Translations under genes and position numbers: made by a program
Notes under the pieces: generated by a model
What the model saw: only the letters and a program-made list of their open reading frames with translations
What the model was told of the DNA's origin: nothing
The model's database searches: none
Shown here: positions 26,102 to 36,864 of the stretch, one piece after another
How positions within the stretch are numbered: the stretch's first letter is position 1
Layout: each line of letters starts with the position of its first letter
NCBI GenBank assembly: GCA_026413225.1
Contig: CM048552.1
Coordinates: 46,825,001 to 46,889,000 of the forward strand
DNA length: 64,000 bases
From: Otis tarda
Taxonomy: Eukaryota; Chordata; Aves; Otidiformes; Otididae
Direction: 5' to 3'

Positions 26102-27690
26102 TATATAGTTAGGACTCTCCCAACATCTTGGTCCACACAATAGGAGGATAAATGGTTTCACACCACAAACTAAAGAATAACATTATTATTCCTCCTCTTC
26201 CTACCCAAATTTTAATCACATAAGCTTTAAGAAGGACAAGGACCACGCAGGCATGAGACAGCCTGCAAAGTAAGGAGTCTTCATACCCTGTGTATAGATT
26301 TTACCTCTTTTTTTGCATGTTGTTTTTAAAATTGGTTCTTAACAGAGTGATACATTCTCACTGGAATTAAAGATAAACTGTTGACATGATCATGGTCAGG
26401 TCTGGTTCCTCAAATACACACAAATACAGAGGTAATATTTTATTTTTCTCATGGCTGTATTTCAGAAGCCTCTTGCTCTACTGAGCTGGATTGATTGGTT
26501 CATTATTTAACTTCAGGTCATTATTTAATATTTCAAAAGAGGAACTAGTTTTTATGTAATTTAAGTAGATTTTACAGTATTTAGAAGAACTGACCTTTGC
26601 TACCGAAAATTATTTTCAGAATGAAACAAGCCTCTGAGTGTGCTCTTGTCTGCTGAATGAGAACATCTTTTAGAGACAAACATCTGAAACAAATGCCCCC
26701 TGGAGCTGCGCACTACTCCAGTCATTACTGAGGGAGTTCTCATGTTCTTCTTTAATGCCAGCCCCAGATCCTGTCAGTACCTGCACCCATTAAGCCTATC
26801 ACTTTTCAACTTCACACCAAAAATCCTTGATATTGTTTTCCTGATATATGCTTCCAGCATGCCTGTTCTCGTCTTCCTGCACACAGAGGGAGATCTTCTC
26901 CAGATGTCGGCTCACATGTGGGCCAGACACACATTAAGATACAAGCCCTCTCCCCTTGCTCGGTTCCAGCCATGCATGGGAAATACTCAAACCCTACCCA
27001 AACAGCAGAATAACTCAGTCCCTGTAGTCTATTGTCATGAAGGACAGAACCAAATGTTTACACCCCTCTACCCCCATCTTGTTTCATCTAGGGAAACATG
27101 GAAAGTATCACAGATAATTCCACAGTGGCAGAAAGCTGCTGTTTCATAATCTTATACTGGCCTATTGCCAGTTCATGAATTGCTTTTAAAGGAAATTAGG
27201 GCATCACAAAGAAGAAGAAATCTTCTAATACACAACATATGAAAATTCTAGGCTGAACCAGCTTCTAAATCTTCCTCTCACTCCATTTCTTACTAAAAAA
27301 AAAAATCCACACAGTAGGAATCTGCATATGATGTAATACCTGGAGACAATTAAGTTCACATTTCTGTGTGCTTTTTTTGAAGATTTTGCATTGAAGTCAG
27401 TGAGAGTTTTGTCTGATCAAGGCCTTCTCACACAAACGAACAACTGCAAATGTGTTAGGAAAGACTGATCTCTGGGACAGTGAATCACAAGTGTTTTGTC
27501 TCCTTTAGAAGAAGAAAAAAAGGAAAAAACCTCCTGAGACTGTTGAGTAATTCATATCCAAAAGAATTTCTTACTTTCATCCTAGCTGGAAGGCAGATTT
27601 ATTGCACAGAACATTAACTTAATAATAAACCTGGTGTTAACTTCAGAATAAACTTCAATTCAAACAGGACCAATTTAAGACACAGAAATT

Positions 27691-27707
27691 AAAAAAAAAA
27701 AAAAAAA
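27691..27707. repeat. poly(A) run
   Basis: A run of 17 A in intergenic DNA, with no recognisable retroposed body beside it. Confidence 0.8.
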
Positions 27708-30700
27708 GATAAAACCGTATTGAGCTTACTCTCCAGATGGGACAGAATATTTTATATTGTATTTTCTAGTGTCTTTGTCTATTTCAAATACAATACAACC
27801 AAAACTATAAGTCCTTCAGAACTCTAAGACACATTTGCTCTTTGAGAGATTTAGTAATAGTTTCAATAAGGAACATAGGACTCTAACAAAAGGTTTAGGA
27901 GAATTTTACATGCCTGTTTCTGACAGAAATGCCCAAGATGGCCCTCCAGATCAGATAATATCAGGAAGATTTTCAAAGGGCGGAAAGCCATGTAGGGTAC
28001 ATGCTTGCATCTGACAGACCAAAAAGAAGCAGCAGAATGAGACAATTTACATAGCAGAGATACCTGTGTGTCAAGACGCACATCTCCTGAAGATGTCGTC
28101 AAGTATTGGACAACTACTAAGGATATAATTCCTTACAACAGAGGAGACTTGTCTCCTTGTAAATGACTGCTCCTGTGAAATTCTTTCGTGCCTCTTAGTC
28201 AAGTATATATTTTTTTCTTAGCTAATCTGTTAGTTATTATTACTGCAAGAAAATTGCCTGAAACCTAGGCACCTAAACTGTTGAGGAACTCCACTGGTTT
28301 CTTCCCCTTCTTGCTGGCTGCTAGTATCCTAATTTCTGAAGCAGTATAAAGGAAATATAGTTATCTAATATAACAAATGAAAAGGCATAGAGGCTTAGCA
28401 TTGCTTCAGTCCAAATCTACAAAGTTGTTTAGATAATTAACTTCCACTAATTTTAATATGTATTGATATTTTTACTATTTAAGTCTAGCTCCCTTGTGCT
28501 GGAAGACGTAGCATTAGGGGGAAGATGATCAGTCCCTGACTGTGACTATGACTGACTGTGCAGTCCTACGTGATGGCTTGAAGGCTTTACTCAAAAAAGA
28601 TCTAGTTGGTTGGGTGCATAAATCTATGACAGGGACTGGTATACAATCAGCTACATAACCACAAAGGGTATGATCTGGCAAGAAACTGCTGCCATGGAAT
28701 TATATATGCAAAAGCACAGGTTCAGCACTGCAAATACAAATGACATTCAGCAGCAATGTATGGTGGCAGCAGAGAGCTGGAATGGTTGGTATGCACGGCA
28801 GAGAAGTGTCCTATTCTCTCCTCCATAGTGAAAATTACTGTTAGAAACACATATTGAATCTGACCCTGGTACAAGTGCTGTGGGCTATGTTGTGATGGTG
28901 CTGGTGTCTGCACACTGTAAGCATCTCAGGTCACAACTGCAAGCCTTGTTCCATGAAAAGAAAATGTACAGGATCACCCAGTGCAGGCTATCTGATGAAG
29001 TTAGCATTATATCTGAACTACCTGTTACAAGCAAATGTGTAAATAATAGCCAACTCCTTATCTCTAGTGTTCATGTTTCTGAGAAACTTTGGAGAGTGGT
29101 AAAGTTGGTCAGTGTTGTCCTGTGATCTCTACTAAGGTCAATAAGAGCTGGATATCTGAAAACCCATGAAGAGGGTTAACCAAATGCATCTGCCACTTTA
29201 ACTGAGGCACTGGTCCGTGATGCATGTCCACCGCCTGTGCCTTTAGACTGTAGGGAGCAGGAGCTACCTATACTTGCTGTACCTGTGTAAGCCTGCTGTA
29301 GATAACATGCCACATTTGCTACGCTTTTGAACTTCTTCACACCTTGTAACACTCCTTAGCTCTATAGGGATGCTACCTAACATTATTCTTCCTGCGCTAA
29401 GCCTTCTTCTGGCTGTTCGCAGAGCAAAGGCACCTCATCTCTGTAAACAAACCTTTTCCCTTTGGCGATAGTCATTGAAACAGGGGCAGAGAGGTTCACT
29501 TCCAATGTTGCACCTTGCTTGTAAAGACATAGCCCTATGGAATGAGACCACTGCAGCTACATCTATGCAAAGCTATCCTTTACTTGTTAGCCCTAACAGC
29601 GAGTATTGAGCTGTCTCACCAGTGTCCAGTGATATAGCTGGAGCACTTGTTTGTCCAGGAGAGACTGAAGACAAGAAGGAACAAAGGAAGAAGAAACTGA
29701 AGTTTGTCTCTTTGCCCGAAGTATTTATTCCTGATTTTCAAAAGCTTCAGTTTTACCTAAATCAATAACGTGAAATGTTACAGGGCACCACCAGGTAAAC
29801 GTAATGCTCCTCAAACCTGCCTGCAGTCTTTGACTGCTAATGTATTTTCAGTTGCTGCCCAAAGTATTCCATAGGTATCTTACCAAAATCAAGAGCTGCA
29901 ATCCAGGCCTCATTGTTTAAATCAACAATTCATGTTCCTCAGCGTGGGTACATGAAATTTACAGATACAGACAAGCTAAGTTTTAGCATTTGAGTCATGC
30001 TGCTCATCTTCTTAAAATCAGGCATGTATGGAGGTGTTTGCAGGATTGGGACTACATCACTGAGTGATTAGAAAACAGTCCCCTCTGGGTCTCAATTAAA
30101 CATGGCTCCAGTCACACAAATCAATGCACCAGGGGGGCGGTTTGAAGCTGAGATTATGTCTACAGCACAAGGCACAGCTGACATCACCATGCTAATCTGG
30201 GGTGTGAGCGCTCGGTGCTCGCTGAATCCCCTAGTTTACCTGCAGTTACAACAGCACAACTGTTCCCTTGCCAGTCTAACATATTTCTGCTGAGAGGAAG
30301 AGGAAGGAATGAGTAAACTAAGGCTTGATGCCGTTACGATGTGGATGGCCATCACAGATGTGGAACTACTGTCATGACACCTGTCCAGGAGGATGCACTG
30401 TTTTGGGTAGTTTTGATCAGGGATAGAGGTGAAGATGGCAGCTCTGAAGCGTTCCCTGTGATAAGCCTTACCAGTAGAAACAAGCCTGGTATAGGCTGCC
30501 GCAAATGACAAACTTTTTTTTTTTTTTCCAGAGCAGTGTATATTTATAAACTGCATTCTAGTTTAGACATGGCTATAGTTAATTAATGTTTGTAAAGCAC
30601 TGAAATTGAAAGGTGTTATGCAAATGCAAAATATTCTTCAGATGCAAAGCCTCATTTTATTTTTCAGAAAGGGTGTTTTCTTTCTTTGTCAGTTATGTTT

Positions 30701-31249
30701 TTGCTTATGTTGTAAACGATTGGTTGCCTGTGTTTGCTGTTGTAACATGTATTCTTATTACCACTTTGTCTGTCTTCATTGGGATGTCTGCATTTCAGTC
30801 TCCAAGGAATTTCTTAAATGCTATGCATGCAAATTTCAGTTCACAGATGTGCAAATTAAACAGATGCTTTCCATCCCTCATAGGTAAAAAAGGCTGGAAG
30901 TTGCAGAAGGGGTGTATACTTGGAATGTGTATGCTGGCACAGTACTGAAACCACAGCTCTTTGAATTCATATTTTGCTTCTGAAGATTATTCCTAAATCA
31001 AAGCCAATCCGATTTAACAATGATTTTTAAATGGTCTACTCATAAATCATCAAACCAAGCATCTTGTTTATGAAGGATAAATTTAAAACTAGTGCTTCTG
31101 CCCTGCTTAATGAAATCTTCTGAAGAAGGAAAAATAACTAACACATTGAATAAGGGAAACAATTCTATGAAATGAGGCAGAAAGCATTTTCTTATGTTGC
31201 AGTAGAGGAACTGTAGAAGACTGTCCATGACTGTTGAGACTCTGCTTTT

Positions 31250-31284
31250 AAAAAAAAAAGAAATAAAAAAAAAAAAAAAAAGAG
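31250..31284. repeat. A-rich tract
   Basis: Two long A runs broken by GAAAT, in intergenic DNA upstream of NTS. Confidence 0.85.
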
Positions 31285-34200
31285 AACGGGTTACTGGTTT
31301 TTAGGAAACCTTTTAGGGGCTCCTGGAGAAGAATGTGTATCTGGCCAAGATGAAGGTCTCAGCATAATCTCGCTAATTTGCAGTAATAATAACAGGTTGC
31401 CTTTCTACTGTGCACAGAGGAAATATTTCTCAGTATTTTTAACTCAACAGCTTTTCATGCCTGTGTGATTCTAAATAACTAGTTAAAGTGGCATTGTCTC
31501 TTGGGTACAAGGAAACAGCATGATTATTTAAGAAATGTGTGAAGGTGGCAGGAAACACAAAATAGAATGATTTCAAGAGCTTCACTGTGTTGAACCCAGT
31601 TCCTACTTATGAGACATAATTAAACCAGTGTAAGATAACAATGCATATATAACAATATTAAACTTCAGTTACCATGTCCCAGGGAAAACTGAAGAATAAT
31701 TGCAGATAGAAACTGAATATAATCAGAAAAAGAGAGTCATCCCTGTGAATCCAGATCAATTTCATTTTGCTCTTTCAGAATTGTGGATAATCATTGTTAC
31801 CTGATCAGTCCAACAGTAATGCTATAAAAACAGTAATTTTGCATCTTGTAACTATTTTCAAAGCATGATCACTCTGATGAACAGTGGATTACATGAATAT
31901 GCAATCTTTAACAAAGTTATATCAGTCTTTTCACCCATGTCCATTGTATGTATTATATCCTGAAACTTAAATTAAAATATTCATAGCTCGCTGGAGAGAA
32001 AAGAAAAAACTATTAACTTGGGTATTTTGGGAAAATGTGTAATCAAAGTAGTGAGAAAGACGCAGTCTGGCCTGGGAACGCATTGCTGAAAGGTGAAAGT
32101 AAGGAGGAGGTGCCCAAAGCATAACTCCCATGACACACTGTGGTGGCATTTCTAACTGCACTGTTTGCTTTCTCAGACAGGAGGATTCTAGTAAAAGAAA
32201 GGAAAAAAAATTTTAAAAAGAAATGGAAGTTAGGAGTAGGAGAGAAGACTGTTTTCTTATGGCCTTTTCTTTTTTATCCAAAATGACTTTTTCTAAACAA
32301 TTACCAAACAGTTACATATATACCTGACTTAAAGATTCACATTTTTAGTGGTTTTAATCGTAGGTGTGTAGATGCATACATGCTCTATTTGCTTTATAGT
32401 AATGGAAATACAGAATTTTTTTTTTTTTTCATGAGAAGGGTTAGAGAATCTCAAAGTCCTCCAAATGTAATGGCTGTGCTTTAATGGAAAAAAAAATCAG
32501 AAAAAAAATGATACTTCAGATCATTCTGTTGAGGTGATACTTTAAAATTTTCTATGATTCGAGAATCATGATCCCCTGGGGTACTGAGATATTGTTGCTG
32601 TTTGAAACGTCAAAGCATCAAGAAAAAAAAGCTCTGCCATGTGTCATGGCATGTAGACATCATACATAGAAGCTACACAGAGTGCCACTTCCACAGTTTT
32701 AGATTCTGTAACTTTAAAACACAAAGAAATAGCTCATTAGACGTCCAAGAAGTTTTGGTTTTTTTTCTCATTTGCAGCTCCTTACAAAATGTGACATAGA
32801 TTTGCTGCATATTAAGAAATACTTCTGATTCAGATAATAATGTGGTTGCTTATGTGTTTGAGCTTCTCCTATAGCAGTAAGCTCTTGAATATTATTCAGT
32901 TGACTTCCTTAAGGTTTCCTTGAAGTGCACAACCTCACAAATTTAAAAAAAAATCAAGTCATAGAATGGCTAAAGGAGACTGAGTTTGAAGTAGAGAGGA
33001 AGCTTAATGTTTTACTTAGGAACAATCCAGTGTGTTAGGCATCATCTCCTTCTTACTTTTGAGGGTTTTTGGTTTTTTTTTTTCCTGATATCCTCTGCAG
33101 CACAGGTGATCTCTGGGATTTTCAGCAGGTGAACACACCATCAATTTTTGAGCATCACTGTCCTGAACAAACAGAATAAAACTCCTAGACCTATTTTAAG
33201 CTCAGAGAAAGAGATGCTGAAAACTCACAATGTCTGGGAAATTCAGCTGCAGTGTTTGGCTATGCTTTATGCTTTAAATGTGCTTTGAATACCTTTCCCT
33301 GTCTGCCCTGCTGTTTTGCTTGAGGTTATTGTCCCCTGAGCTGACATGATAGAAATTAATTTGAGTCACCAGTTTTCTGCCCGGCATATTAACCTAAACT
33401 GCCGATGGACAAACTGTGGTAGGGGCAAAGCAACTTAATCGCCACCACTAAATGCAATTTTGAGATTGTGAGTGAGCATCTTGAGCCAGTTTCCCATATG
33501 AAATTTTGTCTTGTTGATCACCTTCAGAACAATTCCTCTTCTAGTGTTCATACTTCCCTAACTACTGCAAGGTTTGGCTAAAAAAATCCATTAAAAAATT
33601 ATCACACATTAATATATTTAATAACAAGACTGAACAGCTTGAATTCCCTTCCATTCATTCTCACTGTTTTTATTTCTGTTCCCAAGGCATAAGATTACTA
33701 ACTGGAACATCGACTGTTCCTTATTATAGTCTCCTGCAGCACCTTCTACTGCAGGATCATTAGGAGAATGATTTTTTCCATCTGGTTGGTGATTACAGCT
33801 TTTGTGTTTGGTGTCATCCGTATGTTATCATGGTAGTTTTATGTTCCAGTGACAAAGTAAATGGAGGTTCATGTATCTGTTCTTTCATGAATCTGCCATT
33901 TGCTTGATTGTTTCATGATCCTCAGAGGCCTTACAGTTGTGAATGGATCTGATTTATCGGCCTGGATAGGCTGTTTAAATCACATGTTGAGGGCAAGTAA
34001 AGATAAACCGAGTTTCCCAAGCGGACTGACAATAATGAATAGTTACAAATGTTTTCTTTAGCTGAGGAATATTTAAAAAGAAAGAGGGAGAGAGAGACAG
34101 ATCTGAGGGTTTGTTTTTGTTTTTTTTTTTCTTATAAAAGCTTCTCTGGAGCACATTTCTCATTAGGAGAAATGTGATAATGAAGGTGACTTGAGGAAGT

Positions 34201-34998
34201 CAAGATGATTTAGGGAATTAGTTGTTGAAAGGGTTAAAAATCCTAGTATGCAATCCTTAATGGAGAAGTAGAAGTTACAGATGTAGGAGAAAGGTAGAAA
34301 AAGTAAGTAAAAGAGCATCTGAGAAACAGAAGACAGTTCAGTTCTACTGAGAAAAAAAAAATAAATATAATTGTCCAAGCTCAATTGTGCCTTGATCCAG
34401 GGACTTGAAGATAATATGTCAAGCACATTGAACGTGATAAGAAATCAAAGAAGATTCTTAACACTGAAGTTTCTGCCTTGTCCTTTTCCAGGAAAAAAAA
34501 AAAAAGATGAAAACAGAGCAATGATAAAAGAGATTATGGCCCATAACATACCATACATTCATCTTCTTGAAATCACTAAAAATTAGTATCTCAGCATTAA
34601 AAAAAAAAAGGCAACAATTAGGTGATCACAGATTTTAATGGCAGGAAAGATGGCAATTACTCTCTTCCTGAAGAAAAAAAATAAAACTTCATTCCTATAA
34701 ATTCCAGTTACATAAGAGTATGGGCAATTACACTATTGAAGAAATCTGTGGCAGAGAGTAGGCACTAGAAAATATCTATGAAATATGATTCTCATTCATA
34801 GAGCTTTCAGAACTGCAGAACACCCACAGAGCAAAATCAGCTGCAGATTGGTCTTTCTACATCATGGAAATAATAGAAAATAGGGCTAGAGGGGAGCGTG
34901 AGTGGCTATCTCATCTTACCTCCCAGCGAAGGCAGATGAGCTATAGCTGAAACTTTCTGGCAGGCTAGTCACAATGTGACAAACGTGGTTTTAGGGGG

Positions 34999-35014
34999 TT
35001 TGTTTGTTTGTTTG
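34999..35014. repeat. (TTTG)4 microsatellite
   Basis: Four perfect TTTG units about 1.6 kb upstream of the NTS TATA box. Confidence 0.8.
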
Positions 35015-36298
35015 AAAAGTCCCTCTTAGCATGATAGAAAGATGTGTTCCAACTGTATGTAAAAAATCCGTGTTCTTAAAACAGCTAATACTGCCGGAAT
35101 GCACTCAAGTTCATTTCTGCGTGTATTTATTTGACCAGAAGCACAAACAACACTCACATTTAAATTTTGTCGTGCTGCAAAAGTCGATTCAGGGAAGAAG
35201 GCATTCAGTTAATTAAACTTTTCTCACCGGGTGTTCCTTGTGGCAGGACTTTGAAAAATTCTACGTGTTCTCCGTTTCTGCGGCATCTATTCCGCAGGCA
35301 CAGCGGGCAGGGGAGGCGAGCAGCCCCCGGCACTGCTCTTTGCATTTTTAAGGAAACTTTTTGCAGGGAAGGGAGCACCCGGGCTAGCAGACCCCACCAC
35401 TGACGACGCGCCTTCCTGCTGCTTGTGGGATGTGTGTCTGTCCTGAAACGTGGTCACAGAGATCAGGATGTTCCGCATTGTAATAGCTGCCTTCAACAGA
35501 TGGAGCATTTGTCTGTAGCTGAGAAAAATCACAGCAAAAGCAGCAGCGCGGTGGACATGTACATTTATATACCCACACCTTAAAGGTTAGCCTGCCTTAC
35601 CCTGCACTCAGGTAATTTCCGTGGGTTTTTTTAGGGCTCAGGAGAGCTCGGAACGGACCCCGGCTCCTGTGTGGGCACAGCAGGGTGTGCGGTGGACCCC
35701 TCGCCCCCAGCCCCCCGCCCCGCACCCGCGCTGCCTCCCGCCTCGGGCGCCCTGCGTGGTTTGCTGGGGCTCGAGCTGTGGGGGCTGTCCAGGCAGCCCG
35801 TCCTTTGCGGGTCGTGGAGAAAAGATGTCCGTTGTGAAATTCAACCGGAAAAAAAAAAAAAAAGTGCATCTTAGGGGAAATGTCTCGTAGGAAATTACTC
35901 TCCTAAAAACAGAGCGGTTGCCTTATGGCAAGCACCCCTCAGAAGTAGCAGGAAGTCTCCTCGTGTCGGGTATCTTTCTCCATCTCTCTCACACAGACTT
36001 TTTTTTTTTATTCCCCCCCCCGCCCCCTTTCCTGCTACCCGTGCCCAATCTAACACCCGTGCCCGGGGTGACTGCCCCTGCCCATCCCCGGTGTCACCCC
36101 CCTCCCGCCCGTGGCCGCTGTGCGGTTCTCTCCCCGCTTTTCCCCGGGCTGCAGGGAAGAGGCAGAGCAGGTGACAGACACAGCGCGCCCCAACCGACGG
36201 CCGCCCTACGACCGCGGAGCTACGCGCGGGGCTCAGGCTTACGCGCGGCCTTTTCCCGCCCCTGACCCAGCGCCAGGTGTCCGAGCAACTGTGGTAAC

Positions 36299-36334
36299 TT
36301 TTTTTTTTAAAAAAAAAAAAAAAAAGGGGGGGAT
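36299..36334. repeat. T-run/A-run/G-run block
   Basis: About ten T, then about eighteen A, then seven G in immediate succession, roughly 300 bp upstream of the NTS TATA box. The T and A runs form a self-complementary arm. Confidence 0.85.
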
Positions 36335-36460
36335 GATTTCGGGGCCTTTCCCGATCAGAGGACCGCTCCTGTTCGGGAAGATCCCGCTGCCGCCGCGCCC
36401 CGCTGCGCGCGGGGGTGGGCAGCTCGCGCCCCGCTGCGCGCCACAGCGCGGCTCCGCGTG

Positions 36461-36482
36461 CGTCAGGCGGCGCGTGGCGTCA
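36461..36482 (+). promoter_or_regulatory. paired CRE half-sites (CGTCA) upstream of NTS
   Basis: CGTCA occurs at 36,461-36,465 and again at 36,478-36,482, about 150-170 bp upstream of the TATA box. CGTCA is the CREB/ATF half-site. Two copies in GC-rich DNA can arise by chance, so function is inferred only from the promoter setting. Confidence 0.35.
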
Positions 36483-36518
36483 GCGGTGTCGGGCGCGGGG
36501 CGGCGAGGAGGGTGCAGC

Positions 36519-36580
36519 GGGAGCGGGGGGTGGGGTGGTGGGGGGGGGGGGGAGGTTGGAGGGGGGGGCTGAGGGGGAGG
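36519..36580 (+). promoter_or_regulatory. G-rich tract, possible G-quadruplex / Sp-factor region
   Basis: The plus (coding) strand carries a nearly uninterrupted succession of G runs of three to about fourteen bases separated by one to three other bases. It ends about 50 bp before the NTS TATA box. It satisfies the simple G3+N1-7 quadruplex pattern many times over and also resembles GC/GT-box DNA bound by Sp/KLF factors. Structure and binding are inferred. Confidence 0.55.
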
Positions 36581-36612
36581 CGCTGCATCCGGAGGCGATG
36601 GCGGCACCGCCG

Positions 36613-36620
36613 TGACATCA
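36613..36620 (+). promoter_or_regulatory. NTS: near-consensus CRE/AP-1-like site of NTS
   Basis: TGACATCA differs from the CRE palindrome TGACGTCA by one base and ends 10 bp before the TATA box. Mammalian NTS promoters are known to depend on proximal CRE and AP-1-type elements, so a site at this distance fits the family. Binding here is inferred. Confidence 0.6.
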
Positions 36621-36630
36621 CCCCGCGGCT

Positions 36631-36637
36631 TATATAG
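36631..36637 (+). promoter_or_regulatory. NTS: TATA box of NTS
   Basis: TATATAG sits 173 bp upstream of the NTS start codon. It predicts transcription starting at about 36,660-36,665 and a leader of about 140 nt. It is the only TATA-like motif close upstream in otherwise GC-rich DNA. Confidence 0.75.
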
Positions 36638-36716
36638 TTGGGGAAGGGTCGGCGTCCCCCGCCTGGTGCCTGCAGCCGCCCGCCGTGCTGAGGGCACGGA
36701 GCAGCGTGGAGCCCTC

Positions 36717-36760
36717 TTTCTCTGTCTGTCTGTCTGTCTGTCTCTCTCTCCGTCTCTCCC
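36717..36760 (+). repeat. (TCTG)n/(TC)n tract in the NTS 5' leader
   Basis: About six TCTG units pass into TC units and CCGTCTCTCCCC. It lies in the predicted 5'UTR and forms a continuous pyrimidine-rich tract immediately before a CAG|G at 36,761-36,764. Confidence 0.85.
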
Positions 36761-36768
36761 CAGGATTT

Positions 36769-36786
36769 ATGGACTTTACTTTCTAG
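36769..36786 (+). CDS. upstream ORF (5 codons) in the NTS leader
   Basis: ATG GAC TTT ACT TTC TAG encodes MDFTF and stops 17 nt before the NTS start codon, out of frame with it. It contains the only ATG between the predicted transcription start and the NTS ATG. Its context is weak at -3 (T) and favourable at +4 (G), so leaky scanning is expected. Translation and any regulatory effect are inferred. Confidence 0.4.
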   Translation: MDFTF

Positions 36787-36803
36787 AGGGCGGCGCGGCA
36801 AGG

Positions 36804-36864
36804 ATGAGAGCCCAGCTGGTCTGCGTGGTGCTGCTGGCCTTGGCCTCCTGCAGCCTCTGCTCAG
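36804..36864 (+). CDS. NTS: NTS coding exon 1 (signal peptide)
   Basis: It encodes MRAQLVCVVLLALASCSLCS plus the first base of Asp21. The segment has a short basic start, a Val/Leu/Ala-rich core and small residues at the cleavage site. The donor is CAG|GTAAGC. The human protein starts four residues earlier (MMAG-MKIQLVC); no ATG exists here for that extension. The exon with leader should begin near 36,662. Confidence 0.96.

Larger units (their letters stand above)
26102..35600. other. intergenic, RASSF9-NTS, right part
   Basis: This is AT-rich DNA with poly(A) or A-rich runs at 27,691-27,707 and 31,250-31,284 and a (TTTG)4 at 34,999-35,014. No exon or RNA gene is supported. A faint ancient-repeat-like phrase (GCATTGAAGTCA...) occurs near 27,388. 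Nothing else stands out by eye. Confidence 0.55.

Noticed and set aside
36612-36803. N-terminal extension of NTS in the open frame upstream of 36,804
   Set aside because: The frame is open but contains no ATG before 36,804; it would begin at a GTG upstream of the TATA box, outside the transcript.
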